A DNA stretch of 64,000 nt from Anomaloglossus baeobatrachus. Lineage: Eukaryota; Chordata; Amphibia; Anura; Aromobatidae. Position numbers and translations under genes: made by a program. The notes below the pieces were generated by a model. It ran no database searches and was not told the DNA's origin. It worked only from the letters and a program-made list of their open reading frames with translations. Numbering within the stretch: position 1 is the first letter of the stretch; every line of letters begins with the position of its first letter. This document shows, piece by piece, positions 26,170 through 36,734 of the stretch. The stretch is taken from contig NC_134364.1 of NCBI RefSeq assembly GCF_048569485.1, forward strand, positions 137,432,132-137,496,131. Direction: 5' to 3'.

Positions 26170-27207
26170 TCAATATTTTGTTGCGAATCCTTTGGAGGCA
26201 ATCACTGTCTTAAGTCTGGAACCCATGGACATCACCAAACGCAGGGTTTCTTCCTTCTTAATGCTTTGCCAGGCCTTTACAGCCGCAGCCTTCAGGTCTT
26301 GCTTGTTTGTGGGTCTTTCCGTCTTAAGTCTGGATTTGAGCAAGTGAAATGCATGCTCAATTGGGTTAAGATCTGGTGATTGACTTGGCCATTGCAGAAT
26401 GTTCCACTTTTTTGCACTCATGAACTCCTGGGTAGCTTTGGCTGTTTGCTTGGGGTCATTGTCCATCTGTACTATGAAGCGCCGTCCGATCAACTTTACG
26501 GCATTTGGCTGAATCTGGGCTGAAAGTATATCCCGGTACACTTCAGAATTCATCCGGCTACTCTTATCTGCTGTTATGTCATCAATAAACACAAGTGACC
26601 CAGTGCCATTGAAAGCCATGCATGCCCATGCCATCACGTTGCCTCCACCATGTTTTACAGAGGATGTGGTGTGCCTTGGATCATGTGCCGTTCCCTTTCT
26701 TCTCCAAACTTTTTTCTTCCCATCATTCAGGTACAGGTTGATCTTGGTCTCATCTGTCCATAGAATACTTTTCCAGAACTGAGCTGGCTTCATGAGGTGT
26801 TTTTCAGCAAATTTAACTCTAGCCTGTCTATTTTTGGAATTGATGAATGGTTTGCATCTAGATGTGAACCCTTTGTATTTACTTTCATGGAGTCTTCTCT
26901 TTACTGTTGACTTAGAGACAGATACACCTACTTCACTGAGAGTGTTCTGGACTTCAGTTGATGTTGTGAACGGGTTCTTCTTCACCAAAGAAAGTATGCG
27001 GCGATCATCCACCACTGTTGTCATCCGTGGACGCCCAGGCCTTTTTGAGTTCCCAAGCTCACCAGTCAATTCCTTTTTCCCCAGAATGTACCCGACTGTT
27101 GATTTTGCTACTCCAAGCATGTCTGCTATCTCTCTGATGGATTTTTTCTTTTTTTTCAGCCTCAGGATGTTCTGCTTCACCTCAATTGAGAGTTCCTTAG
27201 ACCGCAT
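26170..27207 (-). CDS. Tc1-family transposase, DD34E, uninterrupted
   Basis: A 345-residue protein, the normal length for Tc1 transposases (about 340). The N-terminal third is the paired-like helix-turn-helix DNA-binding region (SIREIADMLGVAKSTVGYIL at about 23-42 is the first recognition helix unit), followed by a basic GRPR motif at 58-61. The catalytic triad is readable: D152 in WTDETK, D249 in QMDNDPKQTA and E284 in SPDLNPIEHA, with 34 residues between the last two, as in DD34E enzymes. A Gly-rich box (KHGGGNVMAW) lies between the first two. It cuts and rejoins DNA at the element's ends and targets TA. The start is the ATG at 27207, which gives the usual family N-terminus. All diagnostic residues are present and no stop or frameshift is seen, so it may be functional; activity is an inference. 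Confidence 0.95.
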   Translation of the reverse strand: MRSKELSIEVKQNILRLKKKKKSIREIADMLGVAKSTVGYILGKKELTGELGNSKRPGRPRMTTVVDDRRILSLVKKNPFTTSTEVQNTLSEVGVSVSKSTVKRRLHESKYKGFTSRCKPFINSKNRQARVKFAEKHLMKPAQFWKSILWTDETKINLYLNDGKKKVWRRKGTAHDPRHTTSSVKHGGGNVMAWACMAFNGTGSLVFIDDITADKSSRMNSEVYRDILSAQIQPNAVKLIGRRFIVQMDNDPKQTAKATQEFMSAKKWNILQWPSQSPDLNPIEHAFHLLKSRLKTERPTNKQDLKAAAVKAWQSIKKEETLRLVMSMGSRLKTVIASKGFATKY

Positions 27208-27532
27208 GTTGTCTGGTCACAGCAACAGCTTCCAAATGCAAAACCACACACCTGTAATCAACCCCAGACCTTTTAACTACTTCATTGATTACAGGTTAAC
27301 GAGGGAGACGCCTTCAGAGTTAATTGCAGCCCTTAGAGTCCCTTGTCCAATTACTTTTGGTCCCTTGAAAAAGAGGAGGCTATGCATTACAGAGCTATGA
27401 TTCCTAAACCCTTTCTCCGATTTGGATGTGAAAACTCTCATATTGCAGCTGGGAGTGTGCACTTTCAGCCCATATTATATATATAATTGTATTTCTGAAC
27501 ATGTTTTTGTAAACAGCTAAAATAACAAAACT

Positions 27533-27566
27533 TGTGTTACTGTCCAAATATTTCTGGACCTAACTG
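27533..27566. repeat. Right terminal inverted repeat of the Tc1 element
   Basis: Reverse complement of the left end with about four mismatches, followed directly by the TA at 27567-27568. Confidence 0.93.
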
Positions 27567-27568
27567 TA

Positions 27569-27796
27569 TTGTAGTTGACTCATGTTAAAAGGCGCCACGC
27601 TGTATAGCACAAGGGTCTCAGCTTATTCGCTGAGTGTTTGTGAATATTTCCCTGAGTGTCTTCCCCTGTTAGATTGTGTTCATATCCAAATTGTAGTAAA
27701 GCACTTTTGTTAGTTAATCTAGTTTTGGGGCCGTTTATTTCCCATTTGTGACTTCGCTGTATCCTAAAGAGCCCACCCCGGTGCACGGCTTACATG
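27569..27796. other. Short unique spacer right of the Tc1 element
   Basis: Non-repetitive sequence between the Tc1 element and a short 32-bp repeat. It is the continuation of the pre-insertion DNA left of 25914. No gene or RNA recognised. Confidence 0.5.
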
Positions 27797-27880
27797 CGTG
27801 TCCATGCTGGAGGCCCGCCGGCTGCCTGCGTGTCCATGCTGGAGGCCCGCCGGCTGCCTGCGTGTCCATGCTGGATGGGT
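27797..27880. repeat. Short 32-bp tandem repeat, about 2.5 units
   Basis: The motif cgtgtccatgctgga recurs at 27797, 27829 and 27861, a 32-bp period. It lies just outside the 27-bp array and does not share its unit. Confidence 0.85.
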
Positions 27881-27939
27881 GTGGATGGGGTGTGGATATG
27901 GGCGTGACTGTGAAATGAGTGTGGTTAGGGGGCGTGGCC

Positions 27940-30900
27940 TAAAACAGGTTGTCCTCTCCTCCGCCCCTATACAGGTTGTCCTGTCCTCCGCCCCTATACA
28001 GGTTGTCCTCTCCTCCGCCCCTATACAGGTTGTCCTCTCCTCCGCCCCTATACAGGTTGTCCTCTCCTCCGCCCCTATACAGGTTGTCCTCTCCTCCGCC
28101 CCTATGCAGGTGGTCCTGTCCTCCGCCCCTATACAGGTTGTCCTCTCCTCCGCCCCTATACAGGTTGTCCTCTCCTCCGCCCCTATACAGGTTGTCCTCT
28201 CCTCCGCCCCTATACAGGTTGTCCTCTCCTCCGCCCCTATACAGGTTGTCCTCTCCTCCGCCCCTATACAGGTTGTCCTCTCCTCCGCCCCTATACAGGT
28301 TGTCCTCTCCTCCACCCCTATACAGGTTGTCCTCTCCTCCGCCCCTATACAGGTTGTCCTCTCCTCCGCCCCTATACAGGTTGTCCTCTACTCCGCCCCT
28401 ATACAAGTTGACCTCTGCTCCGCCCCTATACAGGTTGACCTCTGCTCCGCCCCTATACAGGTTGACCTCTGCTCCGCCCCTATGCAAGTTGTCCTCTCCT
28501 CCGCCCCTATACAGGTTGCCCTCTCCTCCGCCCCTATGCAGGTTGACCTCTGCTCCGCCCCTATGCAGGTTGCCCTCTGCTCCGCCCCTATGCAGGTTGC
28601 ACTCTCCTCCGCACCTATGCAGGTTGTCCTCTCCTACGCCCCTATGCAGGTTGCCCTCTCCTCCGCCCCTATGCAGGTTGTCCTCTCCTCAGCCCCTATG
28701 CAGGTTGCCCTCTCCTCCGCCCCTATGCAGGTTGCCCTCTGCTCCGCCCCTATGCAGGTTGCCCTCTGCTCCGCCCCTATGCAGGTTGCCCTCTGCTCCG
28801 CCCCTATGCAGGTTGCCCTCTGCTCCGCCCCTATGCAGGTTTCCCTCTGCTCCTCCCCTATGCAGGTTGCCCTCTGCTCCGCCCCTATGCAGGTTGTCCT
28901 CTCCTCCGCCCCTATACAGGTTGTTCTCTCCTCCGCCCCTATACAGGTTGTCCTCTCCTCCGCCCCTATACAGGTTGTCCTCTCCTCCGCCCCTATACAG
29001 GTTGTCCTTTCCTCCGCCCCTATACAGGTTGTCCTCTCCTCCGCCCCTATACAGGTTGTCCTCTCCTCCGCCCCTATACAGGTTGTCCTCTCCTCCGCCC
29101 CTATACAGGTTGTCCTCTCCTCCGCCCCTATACAGGTTGTCCTCTCCTCCGCCCCTATACAGGTTGTCCTCTCCTCCGCCCCTATACAGGTTGACCTCTG
29201 CTCCGCCCCTATACAGGTTGTCCTCTCCTCCGCCCCTATACAGGTTGTCCTCTCCTCCGCCCCTATACAGGTTGTCCTCTCCTCCGCCCCTATACAGGTT
29301 GTCCTCTCCTCCGCCCCTATACAGGTTACTTCTCCTCCGCCCCTATACAGGTTGTCCTCTCCTCCGCCCCTATACAGGTTGTCCTCTCCTCCGCCCCTAT
29401 ACAGGTTGTCCTCTCCTCCGACCCTATACAGGTTGACCTCTGCTCCGCCCCTATGCAGGTTGACCTCTGCTCCGCCCCTATGCAAGTTGTCCTCTCCTCC
29501 GCCCCTATACAGGTTGCCCTCTCCTCCGCCCCTATGCAGGTTGACCTCTGCTCTGCCCCTATGCAGGTTGCCCTCTGCTCCGCCCCTATGCAGGTTGCAC
29601 TCTCCTCCGCCCCTATGCAGGTTGCACTCTCCTCCGCCCCTATGCAGGTTGCCCTCTCCTCCGCCCCTATGCAGGTTGTCCTCTCCTCAGCCCCTATGCA
29701 GGTTGCCCTCTCCTCCGCCCCTATGCAGGTTGCCCTCTGCTCCGCCCCTATGCAGGTTGCCCTCTGCTCCGCCCCTATGCAGGTTGCCCTCTGCTCCGCC
29801 CCTATGCAGGTTTCCCTCTCCTCCTCCCCTATGCAGGTTGCCCTCTGCTCCGCCCCTATGCAGGTTGTCCTCTCCTCCGCCCCTATACAGGTTGTCCTCT
29901 CCTCCGCCCCTATACAGGTTGTCCTCTCCTCCGCCCGTATACAGGTTGTCCTCTCCTCCGCCCCTATACAGGTTGTCCTCTCCTCCGCCCCTATACAGGT
30001 TGTCCTTTCCTCCGCCCCTATACAGGTTGTCCTCTCCTCCGCCCCTATACAGGTTGTCCTCTCCTCCGCCCCTATACAGGTTGTCCTCTCCTCCGCCCCT
30101 ATACAGGTTGTCCTCTCCTCCGCCCCTATACAGGTTGTCCTCTCCTCCGCCCCTATACAGGTTGTCCTCTCCTCCGCCCCTATACAGGTTGTCCTCTCCT
30201 CCGCCCCTATACAGGTTGACCTCTGCTCCGCCCCTTTACAGGTTGACCTCTGCTCTGCCCCTATACAGCTTGACCTCTGCTCCGCCCCTATGCAGGTTGT
30301 CCTCTCCTCCGCCCCTATACAGGTTGCCCTCTCCTCCGCCCCTATGCAAGTTGACCTCTGCTCCGCCCCTGTGCAGGTTGCCCTCTGCTCCACCCCTATG
30401 CAGGTTGCACTCTTCTCCGCCCCTATGCAGGTTGTCCTCTCCTCCACCCCTATGCAGGTTGCCCTCTCCTCAGCCCCTATGCAGATTGTCCTCTCCTCAG
30501 CCCCTATGCAGGTTGCCCTCTCCTCCGCCCCTATGCAGGTTGCCCTCTGCTCCGCCCCTATGCAGTTTGCCCTCTGCTCCGCCCCTATGAAGGTTGCCCT
30601 CTGCTCCGCCCCTATGCAGGTTGCCCTCTGTTCCTCCCCTATGCAGGTTGCCCTCTGCTCCGCCCCTATGCAGGTTGCCCTCTGCTCCGCCCCTATGCAG
30701 GTTGCCCTCTGCTCCGCCCCTATGCAGGTTGCCCTCTGCTCCGCCCCTATGCAGGTTGTCCTCTCCTCCGCCCCTATACAGGTTGTCCTCTCCTCCGCCC
30801 CTATACAGGTTGTCCTCTCCTCCGCCCCTATACAGGTTGACCTCTCCTCCGCCCCTATACAGGTTGTCCTCTCCTCCGCCCCTATACAGGTTGTCCTCTC

Positions 30901-33310
30901 CTCTGCCCCTATACAGGTTGTCCTCTCCTCCGCCCCTATACAGGTTGTCCTCTCCTCCGCCCCTATACAGGTTGTCCTCTCCTCCGCCCCTATACAGGTT
31001 GTCCTCTCCTCCGCCCCTATACAGGTTGACCTCTGCTCTGCCCCTATACAGGTTGACCTCTGCTCCGCCCCTATACAGGTTGACCTCTGCTCCGCCCCTA
31101 TGCAGGTTGTCCTCTCCTCCGCCCCTATACAGGTTGCCCTCTCCTCCGCCCCTATGCAGGTTGACCTCTGCTCCGCCCCTGTGCAGGTTGCCCTCTGCTC
31201 CGCCCCTATGCAGTTTGCACTCTCCTCCGCCCCTATGCAGGTTGTCCTCTCCTCCGCCCCTATGCAGGTTGCCCTCTCCTCCGCCCCTATGCAGGTTGTC
31301 CTCTCCTCAGCCCCTATGCAGGTTGCCTTCTCCTCCGCCCCTATGCAGGTTGCCCTCTGCTCCGCCCCTATGCAGGTTGCCCTCTGCTCCGCCCCTATGC
31401 AGGTTGCCCTCTGCTCCGCCCCTATGCAGGTTGCCCTCTGCTCCGCCCCTATGCAGGTTGCACTCTCCTCCGCCCCTATGCAGGTTGCCCTCTGCTCCGC
31501 CCCTATGCAGGTTGCCCTCTGCTCCACCCCTATGCAGGTTGCCCTCTGCTCCGCCCCTATGCAGGTTGTCCTCTCCTCCACCCCTATGCAGGTTGCCCTC
31601 TCCTCAGCCCCTATGCAGATTGTCCTCTCCTCAGCCCCTATGCAGGTTGCCCTCTCCTCCGCCCCTATGCAGGTTGCCCTCTGCTCCGCCCCTATGCAGT
31701 TTGCCCTCTGCTCCGCCCCTATGAAGGTTGCCCTCTGCTCCGCCCCTATGCAGGTTGCCCTCTGTTCCTCCCCTATGCAGGTTGCCCTCTGCTCCGCCCC
31801 TATGCAGGTTGCCCTCTGCTCCGCCCCTATGCAGGTTGCCCTCTGCTCCGCCCCTATGCAGGTTGCCCTCTGCTCCGCCCCTATGCAGGTTGTCCTCTCC
31901 TCCGCCCCTATACAGGTTGTCCTCTCCTCCGCCCCTATACAGGTTGTCCTCTCCTCCGCCCCTATACAGGTTGACCTCTCCTCCGCCCCTATACAGGTTG
32001 TCCTCTCCTCCGCCCCTATACAGGTTGTCCTCTCCTCTGCCCCTATACAGGTTGTCCTCTCCTCCGCCCCTATACAGGTTGTCCTCTCCTCCGCCCCTAT
32101 ACAGGTTGTCCTCTCCTCCGCCCCTATACAGGTTGTCCTCTCCTCCGCCCCTATACAGGTTGACCTCTGCTCTGCCCCTATACAGGTTGACCTCTGCTCC
32201 GCCCCTATACAGGTTGACCTCTGCTCCGCCCCTATGCAGGTTGTCCTCTCCTCCGCCCCTATACAGGTTGCCCTCTCCTCCGCCCCTATGCAGGTTGACC
32301 TCTGCTCCGCCCCTGTGCAGGTTGCCCTCTGCTCCGCCCCTATGCAGTTTGCACTCTCCTCCGCCCCTATGCAGGTTGTCCTCTCCTCCGCCCCTATGCA
32401 GGTTGCCCTCTCCTCCGCCCCTATGCAGGTTGTCCTCTCCTCAGCCCCTATGCAGGTTGCCTTCTCCTCCGCCCCTATGCAGGTTGCCCTCTGCTCCGCC
32501 CCTATGCAGGTTGCCCTCTGCTCCGCCCCTATGCAGGTTGCCCTCTGCTCCGCCCCTATGCAGGTTGCCCTCTGCTCCGCCCCTATGCAGGTTGCACTCT
32601 CCTCCGCCCCTATGCAGGTTGCCCTCTGCTCCGCCCCTATGCAGGTTGCCCTCTGCTCCACCCCTATGCAGGTTGCCCTCTGCTCCGCCCCTATGCAGGT
32701 TGCCCTCTGCTCCGCCCCTATGCAGGTTGCCCTCTGCTCCGCCCCTATGCAGGTTGCCCTCTGCTCCGCCCCTATGCAGGTTGCCCTCTGCTCCGCCCCT
32801 ATGCAGGTTGCCCTCTGCTCCGCCCCCATGCAGGTTGCCCTCTGCTCCGCCCCTATGCAGGTTGCCCTCTGCTCCGCCCCTATGCAGGTTGCCCTCTGCT
32901 CCACCCCCTATGCAGGTTGCCCTCTGCTCCGCCCCCTATGCAGGTTGCCCTCTGCTCTGCCCCTATGCAGGTTGCCCTCTGCTCCGCCCCCTTTGCAGGT
33001 TGCCCTCTGCTCCGCCCCCTATGCAGGTTGCCCTCTTCTCCGCCCCTATGCAGGTTGCCCTCTGCTCCGCCCCTATGCAGGTTGCCCTCTGCTCCGCCCC
33101 TATGCAGGTTGCCCTCTGCTCTGCCCCTATGCAGGTTGCCCTCTCCTCCGCCCCTACGCAGGTTGCCCTCTGCTCCGCCCCTATACAGGTTGCCCTCTGC
33201 TCCGCCCCTATACAGGTTGCCCTCTGCTCCGCCCCTATGCAGGTGGCCCTCTGCTCCGCCCCTATGCAGGTTGCCCTCTGCTCCGCCCCTATGCAGGTTT
33301 CCCTCTCCTC
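27940..33310. repeat. 27-bp GC-box minisatellite, about 200 units
   Basis: Head-to-tail array of 27-bp units (ctcctccgcccctatacagg plus gttgtc and a variable base or two). Because 27 is a multiple of three and the consensus lacks stops, five of the six frames stay open for hundreds of codons; these are not genes. Variant types (tatacagg against tatgcagg; gttgtcc, gttgacc and gttgccc; ctcctcc against ctgctcc) are ordered in blocks. One block of 42 units is duplicated at an offset of 1134 bp (around 30440-31570 copied at around 31574-32700). Each unit carries CCGCCCC, the core of an Sp1-type GC box. The array decays at its right end near 33310. Confidence 0.97.
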
Positions 33311-33625
33311 GGGCCCCGCACGCTTCCCCCTCCTCTCCTTTCTGCTTCTCCCGCACGGATCCTCCACTGCCCTGCACAGCTCCCCATCTCCACTGTATAA
33401 ATCCCCCTCTCTCCTTTGCCCCTGTATAGATTCCTCTTCGTCGCTGCCCTATATAGCTCCCCCTCCTTCGTCTCCTCCACCTTCATAAAGATCCCTCGTC
33501 CTCTCCAGCGGCCCGTAGAGATCCCCCTCCTATCCTCCTCTTCCTCGTACATATCCCTGTACTCTCCTCCTCCTCATCCTCCTCTTTGTATATATCCCCA
33601 TCTCCTCCTCCATCTCAATCCCCCC
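33311..33625. other. Pyrimidine-rich transition between two arrays
   Basis: CT-rich, loosely repetitive sequence (ctcctc, cccctgtataga-like pieces) that looks like highly decayed 27-bp-type repeats running up to the G-rich array. No gene recognised. Confidence 0.6.
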
Positions 33626-35757
33626 CGCCGTGTGGGGGCTGATGATAGGGGTGGTGGTGTATTAGGGCAAGAGCGCTGTGTGGGGGCTAATGATGGGGGG
33701 GGTGGGGGTGTATTAGGGCAAGATCGCTGCGTGGGGGTGTATTGGGGCATGAGTGCTGTGTGGGGGCTGATGGGGGGGTGGGGGTGTATTAGGCCAGGAG
33801 CGCCGTGTGGGGGCTGATGATGGGGGTGGGGGTGTATTAGGGCAGGAGCGTTGTGTTGGGGCTGATGGGGTTGGGGGTGTATTAGGGCAGGAGCGCTGTG
33901 TGGGGGCTGATGATGGGGGTGGGGGTGAATTAGGGCAGGTGCGCTGTGTGGGGGCTGATGATGGGGGGTGGTGGTGTATTAGAGCAGGAGCGCTGTGTGG
34001 GGGCTGATGATGGGGGTGGGGGTGTATTAGGGCAGGAGCGCTGTGTGGGGGCTGATGATGGGGTGGGGGTGTATTAGGGCAGGAGCGCTGTGTGGGGGCT
34101 GATGATGGGGGTGGGGGTTTATTAGGGCAGGAGCGCTGTGTGGGGGCTGATGATGGGGGTGTATTAGGGCAGGAGCGCTGTGTGGGGGCTGATGATGGGG
34201 GTGGGGGTGTATTAGGGCAGGAGCGCTGTGTGGGGGCTGATGATGGGGGTGGGGGTGTATTAGGGCAGGAGCGCTGTGTGGGGGCTGATGATGGGGGGTG
34301 GTGATGTTTTAGGGCAGGAGCGCTGTGTGGGGGCTGATGATGGGGGGTGGTGGTGTATTAGGGCAGGAGCGCTGTGTGGGGGCTGATGATGGGGGGTGGG
34401 GGTGTATTAGGGCAGGAGCGCTGTGTGGGGGCTGATGATGGGGGGTGGGGGTGTATTAGGGCAGGAGTGCTGTGTGGGGGCTGATGATGGGGGGTGGGGG
34501 TGTATTAGGGCAGGAGCGCTGTGTGGGGGCTGATGATGGGGGGTGGGGGTGTATTAGGGCAGGAGCGCTGTGTGGGGGCTGATGATGGGGGGTGGTGATG
34601 TTTTAGGGCAGGAGCGCTGTGTGGGGGCTGATGATGGGGGTGGTGGTGTATTAGGGCAGGAGCGCTGTGTGGGGGCTGATGATGGGGGTGTATTAGGGCA
34701 GGAGCGTTGTGTGGGGGCTGATGATGGGGGGTGGTGATGTTTTAGGGCAGGAGCGCTGTGTGGGGGCTGATGATGGGGGTGGGGGTGTATTAGGGCAGGA
34801 GCGCTGTGTGGGGGCTGATGATCGGGGGTGGGGGTGTATTAGGGCAGGAGCGCTGTGTGGGGGCTGATGATGGGGGGTGGTGGTGTATTAGGGCAGGAGC
34901 GCTGTGTGGGGGCTGATGATGGGGGTGGGGGTGTATTAGGGCAGGAGCGCTGTGTGGGGGCTGATGATGGGGGGTGGGGGTGTATTAGGGCAGGAGCGCT
35001 GTGTGGGGGCTGATGATGGGGGTGGGGGTGTATTGGGGCAGGAGCGCTGTGTGGGGGCTGATGATGGGGGTGGGGGTGTATTAGGGCAGGAGCGCTGTGT
35101 GGGGGCTGATGATGGGGGTGGGGGTGTATTAGGGCAGGAGCGCTGTGTGGGGGCTGATGATGGGGGGTGGGGGTGTATTAGGGCAGGAGCGCTGTGTGGG
35201 GGCTGATGATGGGGGGTGGGGGTGTATTGGGGCAGGAGCGCTGTGTTGGGGCTGATGATGGGGTGGGGGTGTATTAGGGCAGGAGCGCTGTGTGGGGGCT
35301 GATGATGGGGGTGGTGGTGTATTAGGGCAGGAGCGCTGTGTGGAGGCTGATGATGGGGGGTGGGGGTGTATTAGGGCAGGAGCGCTGTGTGGGGGCTGAT
35401 GATGGGGGGTGGGGGTGTATTAGGGCAGGAGCGCTGTGTGGGGGGCTGATGATGGGGGGTGGGGGTGTATTAGGGCAGGAGCGCTGTGTGGGGGCTGATG
35501 ATGGGGGGTGGGGATGTGTGGGGGCTGATGATGGGGGTGGGGGTGTATTAGGGCAGGAGCGCTGTGTGGGGGCTGATGATTGCGGTGGTGGTGTATTAGG
35601 GCAGGAGCGCTGTGTGGGGGCTGATGATGGGGGTGTATTAGGGCAGGAGCGCTGTGTGGGGGCTGATGATGGGGGTGTATTAGGGCAGGAGCGCTGTGTG
35701 GGGGCTGATGATGGGGGGTGGGGATGTATGGGGGCTGATGATGGGGGGTTGTATTAG
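33626..35757 (+). repeat. 48-bp G-rich minisatellite, about 44 units
   Basis: Units of 48-49 bp built on agcgctgtgtgggggctgat, gatgggggtgggggtg and tattagggcagg. Length differences come mainly from 5 or 6 Gs in the G runs, and some units lack the second G run. The + strand is strongly G-rich, and each unit has four runs of three or more Gs within about 40 bases, so it can form G-quadruplexes. The long open frames (GADDGGGGVLGQERCV-type, 16 residues per 48 bp) follow the repeat and are not genes. Confidence 0.96.
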
Positions 35758-36734
35758 GCGCCGGTCCTGGTGTTGATAGACTGGTTTCTCTGCACATTTT
35801 GCAGCAGTGACAACCGCCAGCGTTCTCGGCCGCTCTCTGCTCGTCTGTGTAAGTGACTTGGGCACGGCTGGATTGTCTGTCTGCTTCTGTGGGGGGCACA
35901 GAGATGCCTCTTAATTAGTATAAATGGGACCCACTTGCTAAAAATATCTGCTGGCCGGGAGCAGCGCGCCTCTGACAGCTGGAGGCATATAATGGCGCCT
36001 GCCAGCTAAACTGATCCCTGCAGGCGAACAGCACATTACTCCTGACACTGTACCGCTCTATTACCACCTCTGGTCTCACCGGCAGCCGCCATCGTGTCCC
36101 CCCCTCCGGTCCCAGAGCGTCCTCACTGTACACCACAGCCGCGGCATTTGTGGTTCGGCTATAATGGGGCTGACCGGGTCCAGCTCGTAGCATTGATGGC
36201 ACCATCACTCGCTGTTCATCTCCAGGATCCGTCGTTCCTGCTCCTATGTTCCTCTTCCGGATTCCTGTTCGTTCTTCTTTTATATGCAGATATTTGGAAT
36301 AAGGTTCTTCTCTGTTCTGTGGCCGCAATCCATGGTGTGACCATCTCCTCCCACAATTCCCCCGGAAAATCACTATAAGGCCCTGAGTTCTGGATACTTG
36401 TGACCTACAGCAAGTGTGTCCTTACATCTGTGGCAGAGGTGGCCATGTGACTGCAGAGAAGACATATCCGGGGGGAGAGAGGGGACGTCACCGACCTGTG
36501 CCCTCCTGCATCCATACACTGCACGTCTGTCACCTTATCCTTCTCAAGGACGGAGACTGTGCAAAATAATAATCATGCTGACCAGTCCGCCACATGTCCG
36601 TGTACTGCTCTATCCGAAAATCTCAGCACCAAGATAATGGACACAGTCACAAATGAGGGCAGCTGGATCTCAGGATGTCAGTGATGAGCGAGCACTGCCA
36701 TGCACGAGTGCTTACTGCCGGTAACGAGCACTAA
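35758..36734. other. Unique spacer between two arrays, nothing recognised
   Basis: About 980 bp of non-repetitive sequence. I looked here for an ephrin signal-peptide exon (residues like the NRH...YWNSSN stretch of ephrins) and did not find one. No transposon ends or RNA genes were recognised. Confidence 0.55.

Larger units (their letters stand above)
25916..27566 (-). mobile_element. Complete Tc1-like DNA transposon
   Basis: A 1651-bp element with a TA on each side (25914-25915 and 27567-27568), the standard Tc1/mariner target duplication. The ends are inverted: cagttaggtccagaaatctt on the left against cagttaggtccagaaatatt reading in from the right, about 34 bp with four mismatches. A second inner inverted pair (caaaagtaattggaca near 26122; its complement near 27349) lies about 200 bp inside each end, giving the IR/DR-type arrangement known from Tc1 elements of fish and frogs. 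One uninterrupted transposase gene runs on the minus strand. The element looks whole, so a recent insertion is likely. Confidence 0.95.

Noticed and set aside
26792-27400. A 202-codon + strand frame within the Tc1 element
   Set aside because: It is antisense to the transposase gene, which carries all the diagnostic residues.
27798-33488. Open frames of roughly 370 to 1300 codons on both strands (VLSSAPIQV-, SPPPLYRLS- and TTCIGAEER-type repeat proteins)
   Set aside because: They follow from a 27-bp unit without stops in five frames. Opposite strands and several frames are open over the same DNA, and there are no splice or start signals.
33626-35757. Gly/Asp-rich frames (GADDGGGGVLGQERCV) resembling a glycine-rich structural protein
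   Set aside because: They come from the 48-bp unit (16 codons) and break wherever a G is gained or lost.
35758-36734. Candidate location for the ephrin signal-peptide exon
   Set aside because: I found no signal peptide followed by the conserved pre-exon-2 residues and no suitable donor.
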